Shown in pieces: positions 7,899 to 16,984 of a stretch of 64,000 nt of DNA (its first letter is position 1; each line of letters starts with the position of its first letter). A program made the position numbers and the translations under genes. The stretch lies in assembly GCF_009912395.1 (NCBI RefSeq), contig NZ_WNDO01000009.1, forward strand, positions 1 to 64,000, in the 5' to 3' direction. The DNA comes from Luteibacter sp. (GTDB taxonomy: Bacteria > Pseudomonadota > Gammaproteobacteria > Xanthomonadales > Rhodanobacteraceae). Under the pieces are notes generated by a model. That model searched no databases, was not told the origin of the DNA, and saw only the letters and a program-made list of their open reading frames with translations.

Positions 7899-8762
7899 TC
7901 ACTCGATGTTCTGCACCTGCTCGCGCATCTGCTCGATCAACACCTTCAACTCCACGGCGGCATTCGTCGTACGCGAATCCACCGACTTCGAGCCCAGCGT
8001 GTTCGCCTCGCGGTTGAATTCCTGCATGAGGAAGTCGAGGCGGCGGCCGATGGGTTCCTTCAGGGCCAGCACGCGGCGGGCTTCGGAGATGTGGGTGGCG
8101 AGGCGGTCGAGTTCTTCGTCCACGTCGATACGGGTGATCTGGAGCACCAGTTCCTGTTCCAGGCGGCCCGGTTCCACCGGCTGGCGGATGTCGGCGAGGC
8201 GGTTTTCGAGGCGGGCGCGCAGGGCGGTGCGGATCTCGGGGAGCCAGCCGCGCACGTCGGCCACGATCTTGTCGATGCCGTCGAGGCGTTCCTTGAGGAT
8301 GTCCCCCAGCTTCGACCCTTCGCGGCCGCGGGTGTCGGCCAGGGCGTCGAGAGCGCGGTCGAGCACGTCGATCAGCGCGGCCTGGAGGGCGTCGGCGTCG
8401 GATTCGGGCTGCTGGAGCACACCGGGGAAGCGGAGCAGCTCGGTGAACTCGATGGACATGCGCGGGAAGCGCTGTTCCAAGTCCAGGGCCAGCTCGGACA
8501 GGCGCGAGAGCATCGTGCCGTTGATCCGCAGGCCGTCGCTATTGCCGGATTCGCTGCGCAGGCGGACGGTCACGTCCACCTTGCCGCGCGACAGGCGGGT
8601 GGCGATGCGCTCGCGCAGGGCGCTTTCGAAATTACGCAGATCTTCCGGCAGGCGCGGGCTGATCTCGAGGTAGCGGTGGTTGACCGTGCGCAGTTCGCAG
8701 GTCAGCGTGCCGGACGGGCCCGCGCTTTCGGCGGAAGCGTAGGCGGTCATGCTACGGATCAT
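7899..8762 (-). CDS. yicC: YicC/YloC family endoribonuclease
   Basis: RNase family protein of 287 residues, the standard length (YicC-type proteins are endoribonucleases implicated in small-RNA and mRNA decay). The N-terminus MIRSMTAYASAES and ELRTVNHRYLEISPRLPEDL are family hallmarks. The C-terminal DUF1732 region contains GRRLDFLMQEFNREANTLGSK. The reading frame continues upstream, but the MIRSMTA start matches the family. No strong Shine-Dalgarno is seen before it. It is divergent from rph with 77 bp between starts, a conserved gammaproteobacterial arrangement. Confidence 0.93.
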   Translation of the reverse strand: MIRSMTAYASAESAGPSGTLTCELRTVNHRYLEISPRLPEDLRNFESALRERIATRLSRGKVDVTVRLRSESGNSDGLRINGTMLSRLSELALDLEQRFPRMSIEFTELLRFPGVLQQPESDADALQAALIDVLDRALDALADTRGREGSKLGDILKERLDGIDKIVADVRGWLPEIRTALRARLENRLADIRQPVEPGRLEQELVLQITRIDVDEELDRLATHISEARRVLALKEPIGRRLDFLMQEFNREANTLGSKSVDSRTTNAAVELKVLIEQMREQVQNIE

Positions 8763-8839
8763 GGGAGGCGTCTCACGCGCGGGGATAGGGGGCGCAATGG
8801 TAAACTGACCCACCGCCCGTGCCCAAATCAGGCCCATCC

Positions 8840-9571
8840 ATGACCTTTTCCCGTCCGAGCGGCCGCGCCGCCGACCAGCTGCGCGCCGTCAGCATCGAAC
8901 GCCACTTCACCCGCCACGCCGAGGGCTCCGTGCTCGTGAGCTACGGCGACACCCGGGTGCTCTGCACCGCCTCGATCGAAGAGCGCGTGCCGCCGTGGCT
9001 TCGTGGCAAGGGCGAGGGTTGGGTCACCGCCGAGTACGGCATGCTGCCGCGCGCCACCACCGACCGCACCCAGCGCGAAGCCGCGCGTGGCGGCCAGGGT
9101 GGCCGCACGATGGAGATCCAGCGCCTGATCGGCCGCTCGCTGCGCGCCTGCGTGGATCGCGGCGCCCTGGGCGAGCGCGTGATCACGCTGGACTGCGACG
9201 TGCTCCAGGCCGACGGCGGCACCCGCACGGCCGCCATCACCGGCGCCTATGTGGCGCTGGTCGACGCCGTGTCCACCCTCACCCGCCGCAACGCGATCAA
9301 GCGCAACCCGATCATGGGCGCCGTGGCCGCCGTGTCGGTGGGCATCTACCAGGGCGTGCCGGTGCTGGACCTCGACTACGCCGAGGACTCCAACTGCGAC
9401 ACCGACATGAACGTCGTGATGAACGACGGCGGCGGCCTCATCGAGGTGCAGGGCACCGCCGAGGGCCACGCCTTCCGCCGCGAAGAGATGAACGCCATGC
9501 TTGATTTGGCCGCCAAGGGCGTCGCCGAGCTGGTGGCCGCCCAGCGGGCCGCGCTGGAGGCCACCCCGTGA
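8840..9571 (+). CDS. rph: Ribonuclease PH
   Basis: Phosphorolytic 3'-5' exoribonuclease that trims tRNA and other RNA 3' ends. At 243 residues it is full length. Family motifs are [16 protein letters not shown], the basic active-site region [20 protein letters not shown], and [19 protein letters not shown] with the catalytic acidic residues. It starts at [15 protein letters not shown]. The stop overlaps the GTG of the following acetyltransferase gene, beginning a four-gene chain that runs to hemW. Confidence 0.96.
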   Translation: MTFSRPSGRAADQLRAVSIERHFTRHAEGSVLVSYGDTRVLCTASIEERVPPWLRGKGEGWVTAEYGMLPRATTDRTQREAARGGQGGRTMEIQRLIGRSLRACVDRGALGERVITLDCDVLQADGGTRTAAITGAYVALVDAVSTLTRRNAIKRNPIMGAVAAVSVGIYQGVPVLDLDYAEDSNCDTDMNVVMNDGGGLIEVQGTAEGHAFRREEMNAMLDLAAKGVAELVAAQRAALEATP

Positions 9572-10077
9572 CCGACGTGCGCGCGGCCACGGCCGCCGAC
9601 CTCGACGCCATCGTGGCGCTGCATCACGCGGCCTTTGGCCGTCCGGCCGAGGGCGACCTGGTGCGCCGCCTCGTCGACGGCGGCAAGGCCAGCATCTCGC
9701 TGGTCGCCGTGGATGACGACGACACCGTACTCGGCCATGTCCTGTTCTCGCCGGTCACCGTGGAAAGCGGCGACGACGGCAAGGCCCTGGGCATGGCGCC
9801 GGTTGCGGTGCACCCCGAGCACCAGCGCCAGGGCATCGGCCGCGAGCTGATCGAGGAAGGCATCGGCGCCTGCTTCGTCGCGGACGCCCGCGCGGTGTTC
9901 GTATTGGGCTCGCCGGCCTATTACAACGGTTTCGGCTTCATCAAGGCCTCGGCGCACGGCCTGCACGACGCCTTCGAGGGCGGCAACGCCTTCCAGGTGT
10001 TGCCGCTGACCATCGACGGCCTCGCCGGCTACGGCGGTCGCGTCGACTACGCCAGCGAATTCTCTGAGGGCCTGTGA
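9568..10077 (+). CDS. GNAT family N-acetyltransferase
   Basis: Acetyl-CoA-dependent acyltransferase of 169 residues. The GNAT core is visible as [25 protein letters not shown], which contains the acetyl-CoA pyrophosphate-binding Q/R-x-x-G-x-G/A pattern, followed by [13 protein letters not shown]. This layout resembles the YhbS-type subfamily. It starts at a GTG overlapping the rph stop, and its own stop shares a base with the rdgB start. Substrate is unknown. Confidence 0.88.
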   Translation: MTDVRAATAADLDAIVALHHAAFGRPAEGDLVRRLVDGGKASISLVAVDDDDTVLGHVLFSPVTVESGDDGKALGMAPVAVHPEHQRQGIGRELIEEGIGACFVADARAVFVLGSPAYYNGFGFIKASAHGLHDAFEGGNAFQVLPLTIDGLAGYGGRVDYASEFSEGL

Positions 10078-10670
10078 TGCGCATCGTGCTCGCCTCCGGC
10101 AATGCCGGGAAGGTCGTGGAACTGGAGCAACTGCTCGCGGGCAGCGGCGTCGAGCTGGTGCCGCAGACCGCGCTCGGTGTCAGCGACGCCGACGAGACCG
10201 GCCTCACCTTTGTCGAGAACGCGCTGATCAAGGCCCGCCACGCCGCGCGTGCCACGGGTCTGCCGGCGCTGGCCGACGATTCGGGCATCTGCGTGGACGC
10301 TTTGAACGGCGCGCCGGGCCTGTACGCCGTGCGCTACTCGGGCGTGCACGGCGACAGCCCCGCCAACAACGCGAAGCTGCTTCGCGAACTCACGGGCGTG
10401 CCGATGGAGAAACGCACCGCATACTTCATCGCCGTGCTGGTGCTGCTGCGCCATGCCGACGATCCGGCACCGCTGATCGCCGAAGGCCGCTGGCACGGTC
10501 GCATCCTCGAAGCCCCGCGCGGCGAGGGTGGCTTCGGTTACGACCCGCTGTTCCTGCCCGACGGTTCCGACCTCGGTGCGGCCGAGATCGAGCCGGCGCT
10601 GAAGAACCGCATGAGCCATCGCGGCCAGGCACTGGCCGTGCTCAAGGCACGTTTCGCCGAACTGGCATGA
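10077..10670 (+). CDS. rdgB: XTP/dITP diphosphatase (RdgB/HAM1)
   Basis: House-cleaning pyrophosphatase that hydrolyses non-canonical purine triphosphates (XTP, dITP) to monophosphates so that they are not built into DNA. At 197 residues it is typical. Motifs are LASGNAGKVVELEQLL (substrate-binding SGN and Lys), ALADDSGICVDAL (catalytic Asp) and GGFGYDPLFLPDG. The ATG overlaps the preceding stop in the TGATG arrangement and is preferred to the GTG one codon earlier. Rph-RdgB-HemW order is well conserved in this group. Confidence 0.95.
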   Translation: MRIVLASGNAGKVVELEQLLAGSGVELVPQTALGVSDADETGLTFVENALIKARHAARATGLPALADDSGICVDALNGAPGLYAVRYSGVHGDSPANNAKLLRELTGVPMEKRTAYFIAVLVLLRHADDPAPLIAEGRWHGRILEAPRGEGGFGYDPLFLPDGSDLGAAEIEPALKNRMSHRGQALAVLKARFAELA

Positions 10671-11842
10671 CGCTCGTCCCGCCGCCGCTGTCGCTTTACG
10701 TCCACATGCCGTGGTGCGTGCGCAAATGCCCGTACTGCGACTTCAACTCGCACGGCGTGCGCGGCACGCCCGAGTACGCGACCTATGTGGACGTGCTGCT
10801 CGCCGATCTCGACGCCGACCTGCGCGACTTCGGCGACGCCATCGGCGGTCGCAAGATCGAGACGGTGTTCTTCGGTGGCGGCACGCCCAGCCTGTTCATG
10901 CCGGACCTGATCGGGTGCTTCCTCGACGGCGCGCGCGAGCGCCTGCCCTTTGCGCGCGGCGCGGAGATCACGCTGGAGACAAACCCCGGCACGGTGGAGC
11001 ACGGTCGTTTCGACGGCTACCTCGCGGCCGGTGTGAACCGTATCTCGTTCGGCGTGCAGAGTTTCGACAACGACAAGCTGCACCGCCTCGGCCGCATCCA
11101 CTCCGCGAACGAGGCGGCCGACGCCGTGCGCCAGGCGCAGGACGCCGGCATCGACAACATCAACATCGACCTGATGTACGCGCTGCCGCAGCAGGACCTG
11201 GCCGGCGCGCTGCACGACGTGGATCGCGCCGTGGCGCTGCAACCCACGCATATCTCGCACTACCAGCTCACGCTGGAGCCGAACACCGCCTTCGCCGCCA
11301 ATCCGCCGCCACTACCGGACGACGACGCGGCCTGGGGCATCCAGGAAGCCTGCCAGGAGCGGCTGGCCGCAGCAGGTTACGGGCAGTACGAGGTGTCGGC
11401 CTATGCGCAGGCCGGTCGGCGTTGCGCGCACAACCTCAATTACTGGCGCTTCGGTGACTACCTGGGCATCGGCGCGGGCGCGCACGGCAAGATCAGCGAC
11501 GCCACCTCGGTGCGCCGCCGCTGGAAGACCCGGCTGCCGGCCGCCTATCTCGCGGCCGCCGGCGATGCGAAACGGATCGGCGGCGATTCGGTGGTGGATG
11601 GCGACGACCTACCGTTCGAGTACATGCTCAACGCACTGCGCCTGATCGACGGCGTACCGATGGCCGATTTCACCGAGCGGACGGGCCTGCCCCACGCCAC
11701 CATCGAGCCGGCCCTCGCGCAATGCCTGCGCAAGGGCTGGATCGACGGCGACGCGGCGGTGCTTCGCACCACCGCGCTCGGTCAGCGTTTCCTCAACGAT
11801 GTCATCGAGGCGTTCATGGAGATCGGCCCGACGGCCGAGTGA
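10667..11842 (+). CDS. hemW: Heme chaperone HemW (radical SAM)
   Basis: Radical-SAM protein of 391 residues, related to oxygen-independent coproporphyrinogen oxidase. HemW proteins bind and transfer heme and do not oxidise coproporphyrinogen. The 4Fe-4S motif CVRKCPYC has Cys17, Cys21 and Cys24, the HemW CxxxCxxC spacing without the extra CxxC cysteine of HemN. Then come FFGGGTPSLF and the HemW C-terminal region. It overlaps rdgB by four bases (ATGA) and ends just before a convergent glutaminase gene. Confidence 0.93.
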   Translation: MTLVPPPLSLYVHMPWCVRKCPYCDFNSHGVRGTPEYATYVDVLLADLDADLRDFGDAIGGRKIETVFFGGGTPSLFMPDLIGCFLDGARERLPFARGAEITLETNPGTVEHGRFDGYLAAGVNRISFGVQSFDNDKLHRLGRIHSANEAADAVRQAQDAGIDNINIDLMYALPQQDLAGALHDVDRAVALQPTHISHYQLTLEPNTAFAANPPPLPDDDAAWGIQEACQERLAAAGYGQYEVSAYAQAGRRCAHNLNYWRFGDYLGIGAGAHGKISDATSVRRRWKTRLPAAYLAAAGDAKRIGGDSVVDGDDLPFEYMLNALRLIDGVPMADFTERTGLPHATIEPALAQCLRKGWIDGDAAVLRTTALGQRFLNDVIEAFMEIGPTAE

Positions 11843-11845
11843 CGC

Positions 11846-13456
11846 TCAGGCGCTGCGTCGCGCCTTGCGCCCTCCGTTGGCCCATTCCTCGAACAAGGCC
11901 AGGATATCGGCGTGCTCGCCGCGCTCGGCATCCTGCACGGGCGAATTGCCCCAGCGATCCACGCGATCGTGGTGGCCACCGTTCTGCAGGATGTAGCGCA
12001 CCGATTCCAGCTTGCCTTCCGACGCAGCCAGGTGCAGCGCGGTACGGCCGTCGTAGTCGGCGCCGTTGATGTCCACGCCGCTGGCAACCAGGCGCTGCAT
12101 GGCCTTGATGTCCCCGTGGGCCGCGGCCCAGCAGAGATCGACGTGGCGCGCGTTGTCCAGCGATACATTGCGACGGGTCGGGTCGATCCGCTCGCTGCCG
12201 TCGTGGCCGGTGACGATGTCGAAATTGTGGAACGAGAACATCGAGGTAAGGCCCTTGCAGAACTCGATGCCGCGCACGCTGTTGCCGTTCTCGTCCAGCG
12301 GCGGCGACCACACGCAGAAGCCGAGCTTTTCGGGCACCACCACCATGATGCCGCCACCCACACCCGACTTTGCGGGCACACCGATGAGGAAGGCGAACTC
12401 CCCCGAGAAGTCGTACATGCCGCAGGAATGCATCAGCGACAGGCAATGCTTCACCGTGCCGGAGGAGAACACGCGCTCGTTCGTAAGCGGGTTCACGCCG
12501 CCGTTGGCGAGCGTCGCAGCCACCACGGACATCGAATCGCAGTTCATCTCGATGGAACAGCACTGGAAGTAGAAATCCAGCGTCGCCGAGACGTTGGTCT
12601 CCTTGGAGAACGCGCCGTTCTCGCGCAGGAAATACGCCAGCGCGAAATTGCGATCCGCCGAGTCGCGCTCGGACAGGAACACCGTGTTGTTGAACGACAC
12701 CGCGCCGTTACCGGCCAGCCGCTTCCAGGTGTCGAACACGTGCGAGAAACGCGCCGAGGCGGAGTCCTGCGGACGGATGAGCGAGCAGCTGACGATGGCG
12801 CCCGCATTGATCATCGGGTTGTGCGGACGACGACGCGAGTCGAGCGTGATGGCATTGAACGAATGGCCGCTGGGTTCGCGACCAATGCGTTCGTGCAGCT
12901 TCTCGTTGCCCGATTCCTCCAGCGCGATGCAGTAGCTGATCGTCTTGGAGATCGACTGGATACTGAACATCTCATGCGCATCGCCATAATGGGCGCGCTG
13001 GCCGTCGATGCTGCACATGCTCAGGCCATAGCGGTCGGCGGGTACGCGGGCCAGCTCGGGAATATAGGCCGCAACTTTGCCGCCGTTGTTGGAGCGACGC
13101 TCGTTGAAGATCTTACCGACGGAGCGCGCGAAATCGCTCCAGTCGGGCACGATCATCGAGTCTTCCGCGATCCGCATGAACAGGCTCGGGTTCATCGCGA
13201 AGACCACGGCGAATTCCGTGACCGACAGGCTGGTCTCGTTGCGCTGGCGTGCCTTGTCCAGGTACTCGTAGATGGACGCCGCGCGCGGATCGTCGGCGAG
13301 GATGCCGGAGCGACGGAAATGCTCGCGCAACTGCTCGGGCGACAGGCTGGTCTGGCCCGGCTCCATCAGCAGGTTGTAGAGGCGTGCCTCGTCGGGCACG
13401 AGCTGGATCACCGACGAACGCTCGTCAGCCGGCAGGGGGGAGTGACGCTTCGACAT
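11846..13456 (-). CDS. glsA: Glutaminase with N-terminal helical domain and C-terminal ankyrin repeats
   Basis: Hydrolyses glutamine to glutamate and ammonia. The serine-dependent glutaminase core (about residues 120-420) has Tyr131 in YIPELA, the SxxK pair Ser168/Lys171 in SIQSISK, PMINAGAIVSCS with Asn217, and GVPAKSGVGGG. At 536 residues it is much longer than the roughly 305-residue E. coli-type enzyme. The N-terminal 120 residues form a helical region, and the C-terminal 100 contain ankyrin repeats (WAAAHGDIKAMQRLVASGVDINGADYDGRTALHLAA). This architecture matches the animal kidney/liver-type enzymes and some bacterial homologues. Its 3' end is three bases from the hemW stop, convergent. 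Confidence 0.9.
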   Translation of the reverse strand: MSKRHSPLPADERSSVIQLVPDEARLYNLLMEPGQTSLSPEQLREHFRRSGILADDPRAASIYEYLDKARQRNETSLSVTEFAVVFAMNPSLFMRIAEDSMIVPDWSDFARSVGKIFNERRSNNGGKVAAYIPELARVPADRYGLSMCSIDGQRAHYGDAHEMFSIQSISKTISYCIALEESGNEKLHERIGREPSGHSFNAITLDSRRRPHNPMINAGAIVSCSLIRPQDSASARFSHVFDTWKRLAGNGAVSFNNTVFLSERDSADRNFALAYFLRENGAFSKETNVSATLDFYFQCCSIEMNCDSMSVVAATLANGGVNPLTNERVFSSGTVKHCLSLMHSCGMYDFSGEFAFLIGVPAKSGVGGGIMVVVPEKLGFCVWSPPLDENGNSVRGIEFCKGLTSMFSFHNFDIVTGHDGSERIDPTRRNVSLDNARHVDLCWAAAHGDIKAMQRLVASGVDINGADYDGRTALHLAASEGKLESVRYILQNGGHHDRVDRWGNSPVQDAERGEHADILALFEEWANGGRKARRSA

Positions 13457-13758
13457 GGGGCGTGCTCGACAGGGGGGACACGCGGCTTCCGGCCATTACG
13501 CAGCCACGTCCACCTCGACTGCATGGCCAAACTAGCATTGGCCATCCGCGGCAATCTTGGACGCAAACCCGACATGCGTGCCGAGAATGTGCAGCGGTTC
13601 ACATCGCAAAAACAGGCGATTGGCGCGCGTGAAACAGCAAACGCCAAACAGATATCCACGCTTCGTCCGCCCTGGCCGAATGTGTGCAGTTGGCCCTTCC
13701 AGCCCGCGCGTACGCTGGCCCCACACTCGCAGCAGGGGCGAGGGAGGACCTGTCATCG
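13457..13758. promoter_or_regulatory. Divergent promoter region with inverted repeat
   Basis: This 300-base gap separates the divergent glutaminase and DUF1631 genes. It holds ATGGCCAA-(7 nt)-TTGGCCAT at 13523-13545, a perfect 8-base inverted repeat about 65 bp upstream of the glutaminase start and a candidate regulator site. A GGGAGGA sequence near 13742 serves the DUF1631 gene. No small gene is convincing here. Confidence 0.4.
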
Positions 13759-15897
13759 ATGAGTCCAGCGACATCGCAGCCAGCCCATTCGACGGCCCAC
13801 CGGGCCGCCCCGGTCTCACCGCGCGTGGAGCGCGAAGTGCAGCAGGGCCTGTCGCTCTGTCTGACCTGGCTGGATGGTCCCCTGCGTGAAGCCTTGCGCG
13901 ACGCCGACCGCCGCCTTTTCGCCATCGCCGAAAGTAGTCGCAACCACCTCGAACAGCAGGATTGCTTCGAAAGCCGGACGATCCTGGAACGTGAAGGGCC
14001 AGCCTTCCGCAACCGCTTCGCCGCCGCCGTCACGGAGCGATTTCGCCGTCTCGGCGAACCGCTGGACGCGACGGAGCATCACGAGGATCACCCGGCGCTG
14101 AGCCTGCTGGACCCCGACGAGCAGGAACAGGCCAGTGCCCTGGCCAGCATGGCCGCCCGGGCGGAGTCACGTAGCGCGGGCAGCCTGTTCGAGCTGGGTT
14201 ATCGCATGGCGGTCATCGCGGGGTCCGCACCCCTGGAAGGCCTGGCGCTGCCGGTCGGCCCTCGCGCGCTGGTCGCGGCGCTGGATGCAGGAGCGCGTGC
14301 CCTCCCGTTGTCGCAGGCGCATCGGCTCGTCCTTTACCAGGCCATCGACGCGCAGGTGCTCGCCCATGGTGAATCCTTCTACGACGCGCTGAACGGGCAT
14401 TACCTCGCGCACGGCATCCTGCCGGGTTTCCGCGTCTATCCCGCGGTGCGCACGCCCCATGCGCCCGTGCATCGGAGTGCGACGCCACACGACACCCATT
14501 CGACGGAAGGCCATATCGGCGTACTCGAAGGCCTGCGTACGCTGCTCGCCGATCGCGCGGAGCATGACCAGGCGACCAGCCATCGCACGCGACTCGCCTC
14601 GGGTACGGAATTGCAGACGGCGCTGCATGCGTTGCAAGGCCATGTGAACGACATCACCGATGCCGCCTGTCGCGAAATCCGCAGCGCCCGCGCATTGCAC
14701 GACGAATTGCTCGCCCAGCTGGATCGCACCCGCCCCGCCGGTTCACCGAGCGCCACGCTCAGCCCGGAGCAGGAAGACACGGTGACACTCACCGCCCTGT
14801 TGTTCGAAAGCCTCGCGCGCGAGCTGCCCCGGCAAGGGCCGGCTGCATCCGTGCTTGGCGGCCTGCAATGGCCGGTGCTGCGCTCGGCGATGAGCGACCG
14901 GCGCTTCTTCGAGGAAGATTCGCACCCGGCCCGCCAGTTGCTGGATACGGTGGGCAAGGCATCCCAGCAATGGCTCGATCCCGATGAAGGCGAGCCAGAC
15001 GGCACCCTGCTCGACCGCCTGGAACGCATCGTCCGCGAAGCGGGCGAAGCACAAGCCATCGATCCCACGTGGCGGGAGGATATCGAGCGTCAGCTTGCCC
15101 AGTTGTCACGCAAGGCGCATGTCGCCGAGCGGCGGCAGATCGAAGCGATGGAAGGTCGCGACCGCCTCGATCGCGCGCGCCAGCGCGCCGCCGAACTGAT
15201 GGCCGAGCGCATGGAAGATCGCGACGCGCCGCGCGGCGTGCTGCGCATCCTGCTGGAACGCACATGGACCGACGTGCTGGCGTTGCACCTTATGCGCAGT
15301 GGCGAGACGGGCGACTCCTTCCTGCACTGCCTCAACGTCACCGACCAGTTGCTCACCCAGCAGGGCGACACGCAGCGACTGCGTCACGATATCGAACGCG
15401 GCCTGGAACACCTGGGCATGCATGCGTCCGAGGCGGCGCAGGTGGTGGCAGGTGTCTTCGACACGCCGGGCGACGATTCGCCCACGCAGGTCGATATCGC
15501 CATGCGGCTGAAAAGACGCCCTCGCCTGGGCGAGGGCACCGCGCATGGCGAACCGCTGGTCCCCGTCGAACCGATACCCCTGAGCGACGCGGCGCAAGTC
15601 ATCCATGATGGTTTTGCGCAGATGCGTTTCGGCACGTGGTTCGCGTTCCGCCAGCCGGATGGACGCATGCTACGGCGCAAGCTCGCCTGGTTTTCGCCAG
15701 GTACCGGACGCTGCCTGTTCGTGGATGCGCGTGGCGCACGCACCGGGGACATGGATCTCACCCGCCTCGCCGACCTCATGGCTCGTGGCGAGGCGCGCGA
15801 ATGGAACGAGCGACGTGCGTCATTGGTCGATCGCGCATGGCGGGCCGTCGCACGGCATCTGCGCCGTGACGAAGCCCACGTGACGGATCACGCATGA
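13759..15897 (+). CDS. DUF1631 family protein
   Basis: Large mostly helical protein of 712 residues whose sequence and length match DUF1631, a family of unknown function common in Xanthomonadales and Pseudomonas. The C-terminal part has a compact segment, MRFGTWFAFRQPDGRMLRRKLAWFSP and LFVDARGAR, resembling the PilZ-like beta-barrel tail seen in this family, though no full PilZ RxxxR motif is evident. The start MSPATSQ has GGGAGGA upstream. The stop overlaps the start of a true PilZ-domain gene, so the pair is translationally coupled and a link to cyclic-di-GMP signalling is likely but unproven. Confidence 0.78.
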   Translation: MSPATSQPAHSTAHRAAPVSPRVEREVQQGLSLCLTWLDGPLREALRDADRRLFAIAESSRNHLEQQDCFESRTILEREGPAFRNRFAAAVTERFRRLGEPLDATEHHEDHPALSLLDPDEQEQASALASMAARAESRSAGSLFELGYRMAVIAGSAPLEGLALPVGPRALVAALDAGARALPLSQAHRLVLYQAIDAQVLAHGESFYDALNGHYLAHGILPGFRVYPAVRTPHAPVHRSATPHDTHSTEGHIGVLEGLRTLLADRAEHDQATSHRTRLASGTELQTALHALQGHVNDITDAACREIRSARALHDELLAQLDRTRPAGSPSATLSPEQEDTVTLTALLFESLARELPRQGPAASVLGGLQWPVLRSAMSDRRFFEEDSHPARQLLDTVGKASQQWLDPDEGEPDGTLLDRLERIVREAGEAQAIDPTWREDIERQLAQLSRKAHVAERRQIEAMEGRDRLDRARQRAAELMAERMEDRDAPRGVLRILLERTWTDVLALHLMRSGETGDSFLHCLNVTDQLLTQQGDTQRLRHDIERGLEHLGMHASEAAQVVAGVFDTPGDDSPTQVDIAMRLKRRPRLGEGTAHGEPLVPVEPIPLSDAAQVIHDGFAQMRFGTWFAFRQPDGRMLRRKLAWFSPGTGRCLFVDARGARTGDMDLTRLADLMARGEAREWNERRASLVDRAWRAVARHLRRDEAHVTDHA

Positions 15898-16241
15898 CGC
15901 ACCTCGCCGAACAACGACGATCGCCGCGCAAGCGCGTGACCGGGCCTATCCCCGTCATCGATGCCATGAGCGGCGACGTTCTGGGCCAGCTGTGCAATCT
16001 CTCCGTGGGCGGACTCATGTTGCTGGGCGCCGGTGCGCCAGCGACCGGCGTGGTACGCCAGGTGCGCTTTCCGCTACCGGACCTGCGCCAGCGCGACCGC
16101 GAGATCGTCGTCGGGATTCATGAATTGTGGCGCGAACAGGCCTCCACCGCCGGCCAGTACTGGTCGGGCCACCGCATCGTCGCTGTGGTGGACGAACACC
16201 TGCGACTGATCGAGGAATGGGTCGGTCCGCAGCCCGACTGA
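15894..16241 (+). CDS. PilZ-domain protein, cyclic-di-GMP receptor candidate
   Basis: Small 115-residue single-domain protein. The PilZ signature is present: an N-terminal arginine motif in RRSPRKRV and the [D/N]-x-S-x-x-G motif in NLSVGGL. These residues bind cyclic-di-GMP in the family. It overlaps the DUF1631 gene by four bases (ATGA), which suggests the two products act together. A GGDEF protein that could supply the messenger lies about 24 kb away. Confidence 0.85.
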   Translation: MTHLAEQRRSPRKRVTGPIPVIDAMSGDVLGQLCNLSVGGLMLLGAGAPATGVVRQVRFPLPDLRQRDREIVVGIHELWREQASTAGQYWSGHRIVAVVDEHLRLIEEWVGPQPD

Positions 16242-16296
16242 ACGAAAACCGCGATACGTGCTTTACGCGGCCGGGCGCGGAGGCCACCATCACCCC

Positions 16297-16902
16297 ATGA
16301 GCGATCCCACCACCATTCTTGTCGACCCGCAGGTCGAACGCGACGATGCCGACGCGGCCGCCATGGCCCTGTACCTTCAGCTCTTCGGCGACGGCACCAT
16401 CGGTCCGCATCTTTTCGGCACCGGCGAACCGCGTTTTCGCGTGCACGACGCGATGCTGCGCGAACGCGGCATCCTGGCGCTGGGCCTGCACGCCTCCGGG
16501 CATCGCTGGGTCGCCGACGACGAAGGTGCGCATCTGGTGGACGGCGGCCCGGAAAACGGGATCTTCAGCCCCTATAACGGCAGCTTCCGCATCCGCTGCC
16601 CGGACTGCCGGGAAATGCTGGCCCCGGGTGAGGACGGCAGCGAGTCCCTGGAGGAAGCGCTTGCCGTGTGGTGCGAGGCGCCCAATTCGGCCTACGTGGT
16701 CTGCCCGTCCTGTGCCAGCTGGACACCGCTGGTCGACTGGCGCTCGCCCGGCCACGACTTCGCCGTGGGCCACTTCGCCATCACCTTGTACGGCGCCCAC
16801 CTACGCGGACTGGCCGGCGGCAGGGACCACGCGGATACCGCCCTGCGCCATCGATTGGGCGACCTCGCGAGCGACTTCGTACTGGTGTTCGCGCGCGCCT
16901 GA
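16297..16902 (+). CDS. Hypothetical protein with paired CxxC motifs
   Basis: I do not recognise a named family with certainty. The protein is about 201 residues and acidic at the N-terminus. It carries two CxxC pairs about 45 residues apart, in IRCPDCREML and VVCPSCASW, which would form a zinc-ribbon-like site. No signal peptide or membrane helix is seen, so it is probably cytoplasmic. The ATG giving MSDPTTILVDPQ is chosen; a GGAGG lies a little far (about 13 bases) upstream. An upstream GTG at 16258 is possible. It sits between the PilZ gene and pepQ. Confidence 0.65.
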   Translation: MSDPTTILVDPQVERDDADAAAMALYLQLFGDGTIGPHLFGTGEPRFRVHDAMLRERGILALGLHASGHRWVADDEGAHLVDGGPENGIFSPYNGSFRIRCPDCREMLAPGEDGSESLEEALAVWCEAPNSAYVVCPSCASWTPLVDWRSPGHDFAVGHFAITLYGAHLRGLAGGRDHADTALRHRLGDLASDFVLVFARA

Positions 16903-16984
16903 GCCGGCCGCCGGGGTTGGCGTATCCCGGCCATGAGCGCACCATTGGCGTTTTCCCCGCCCCATCGATCCTTGGAGAACCCCG

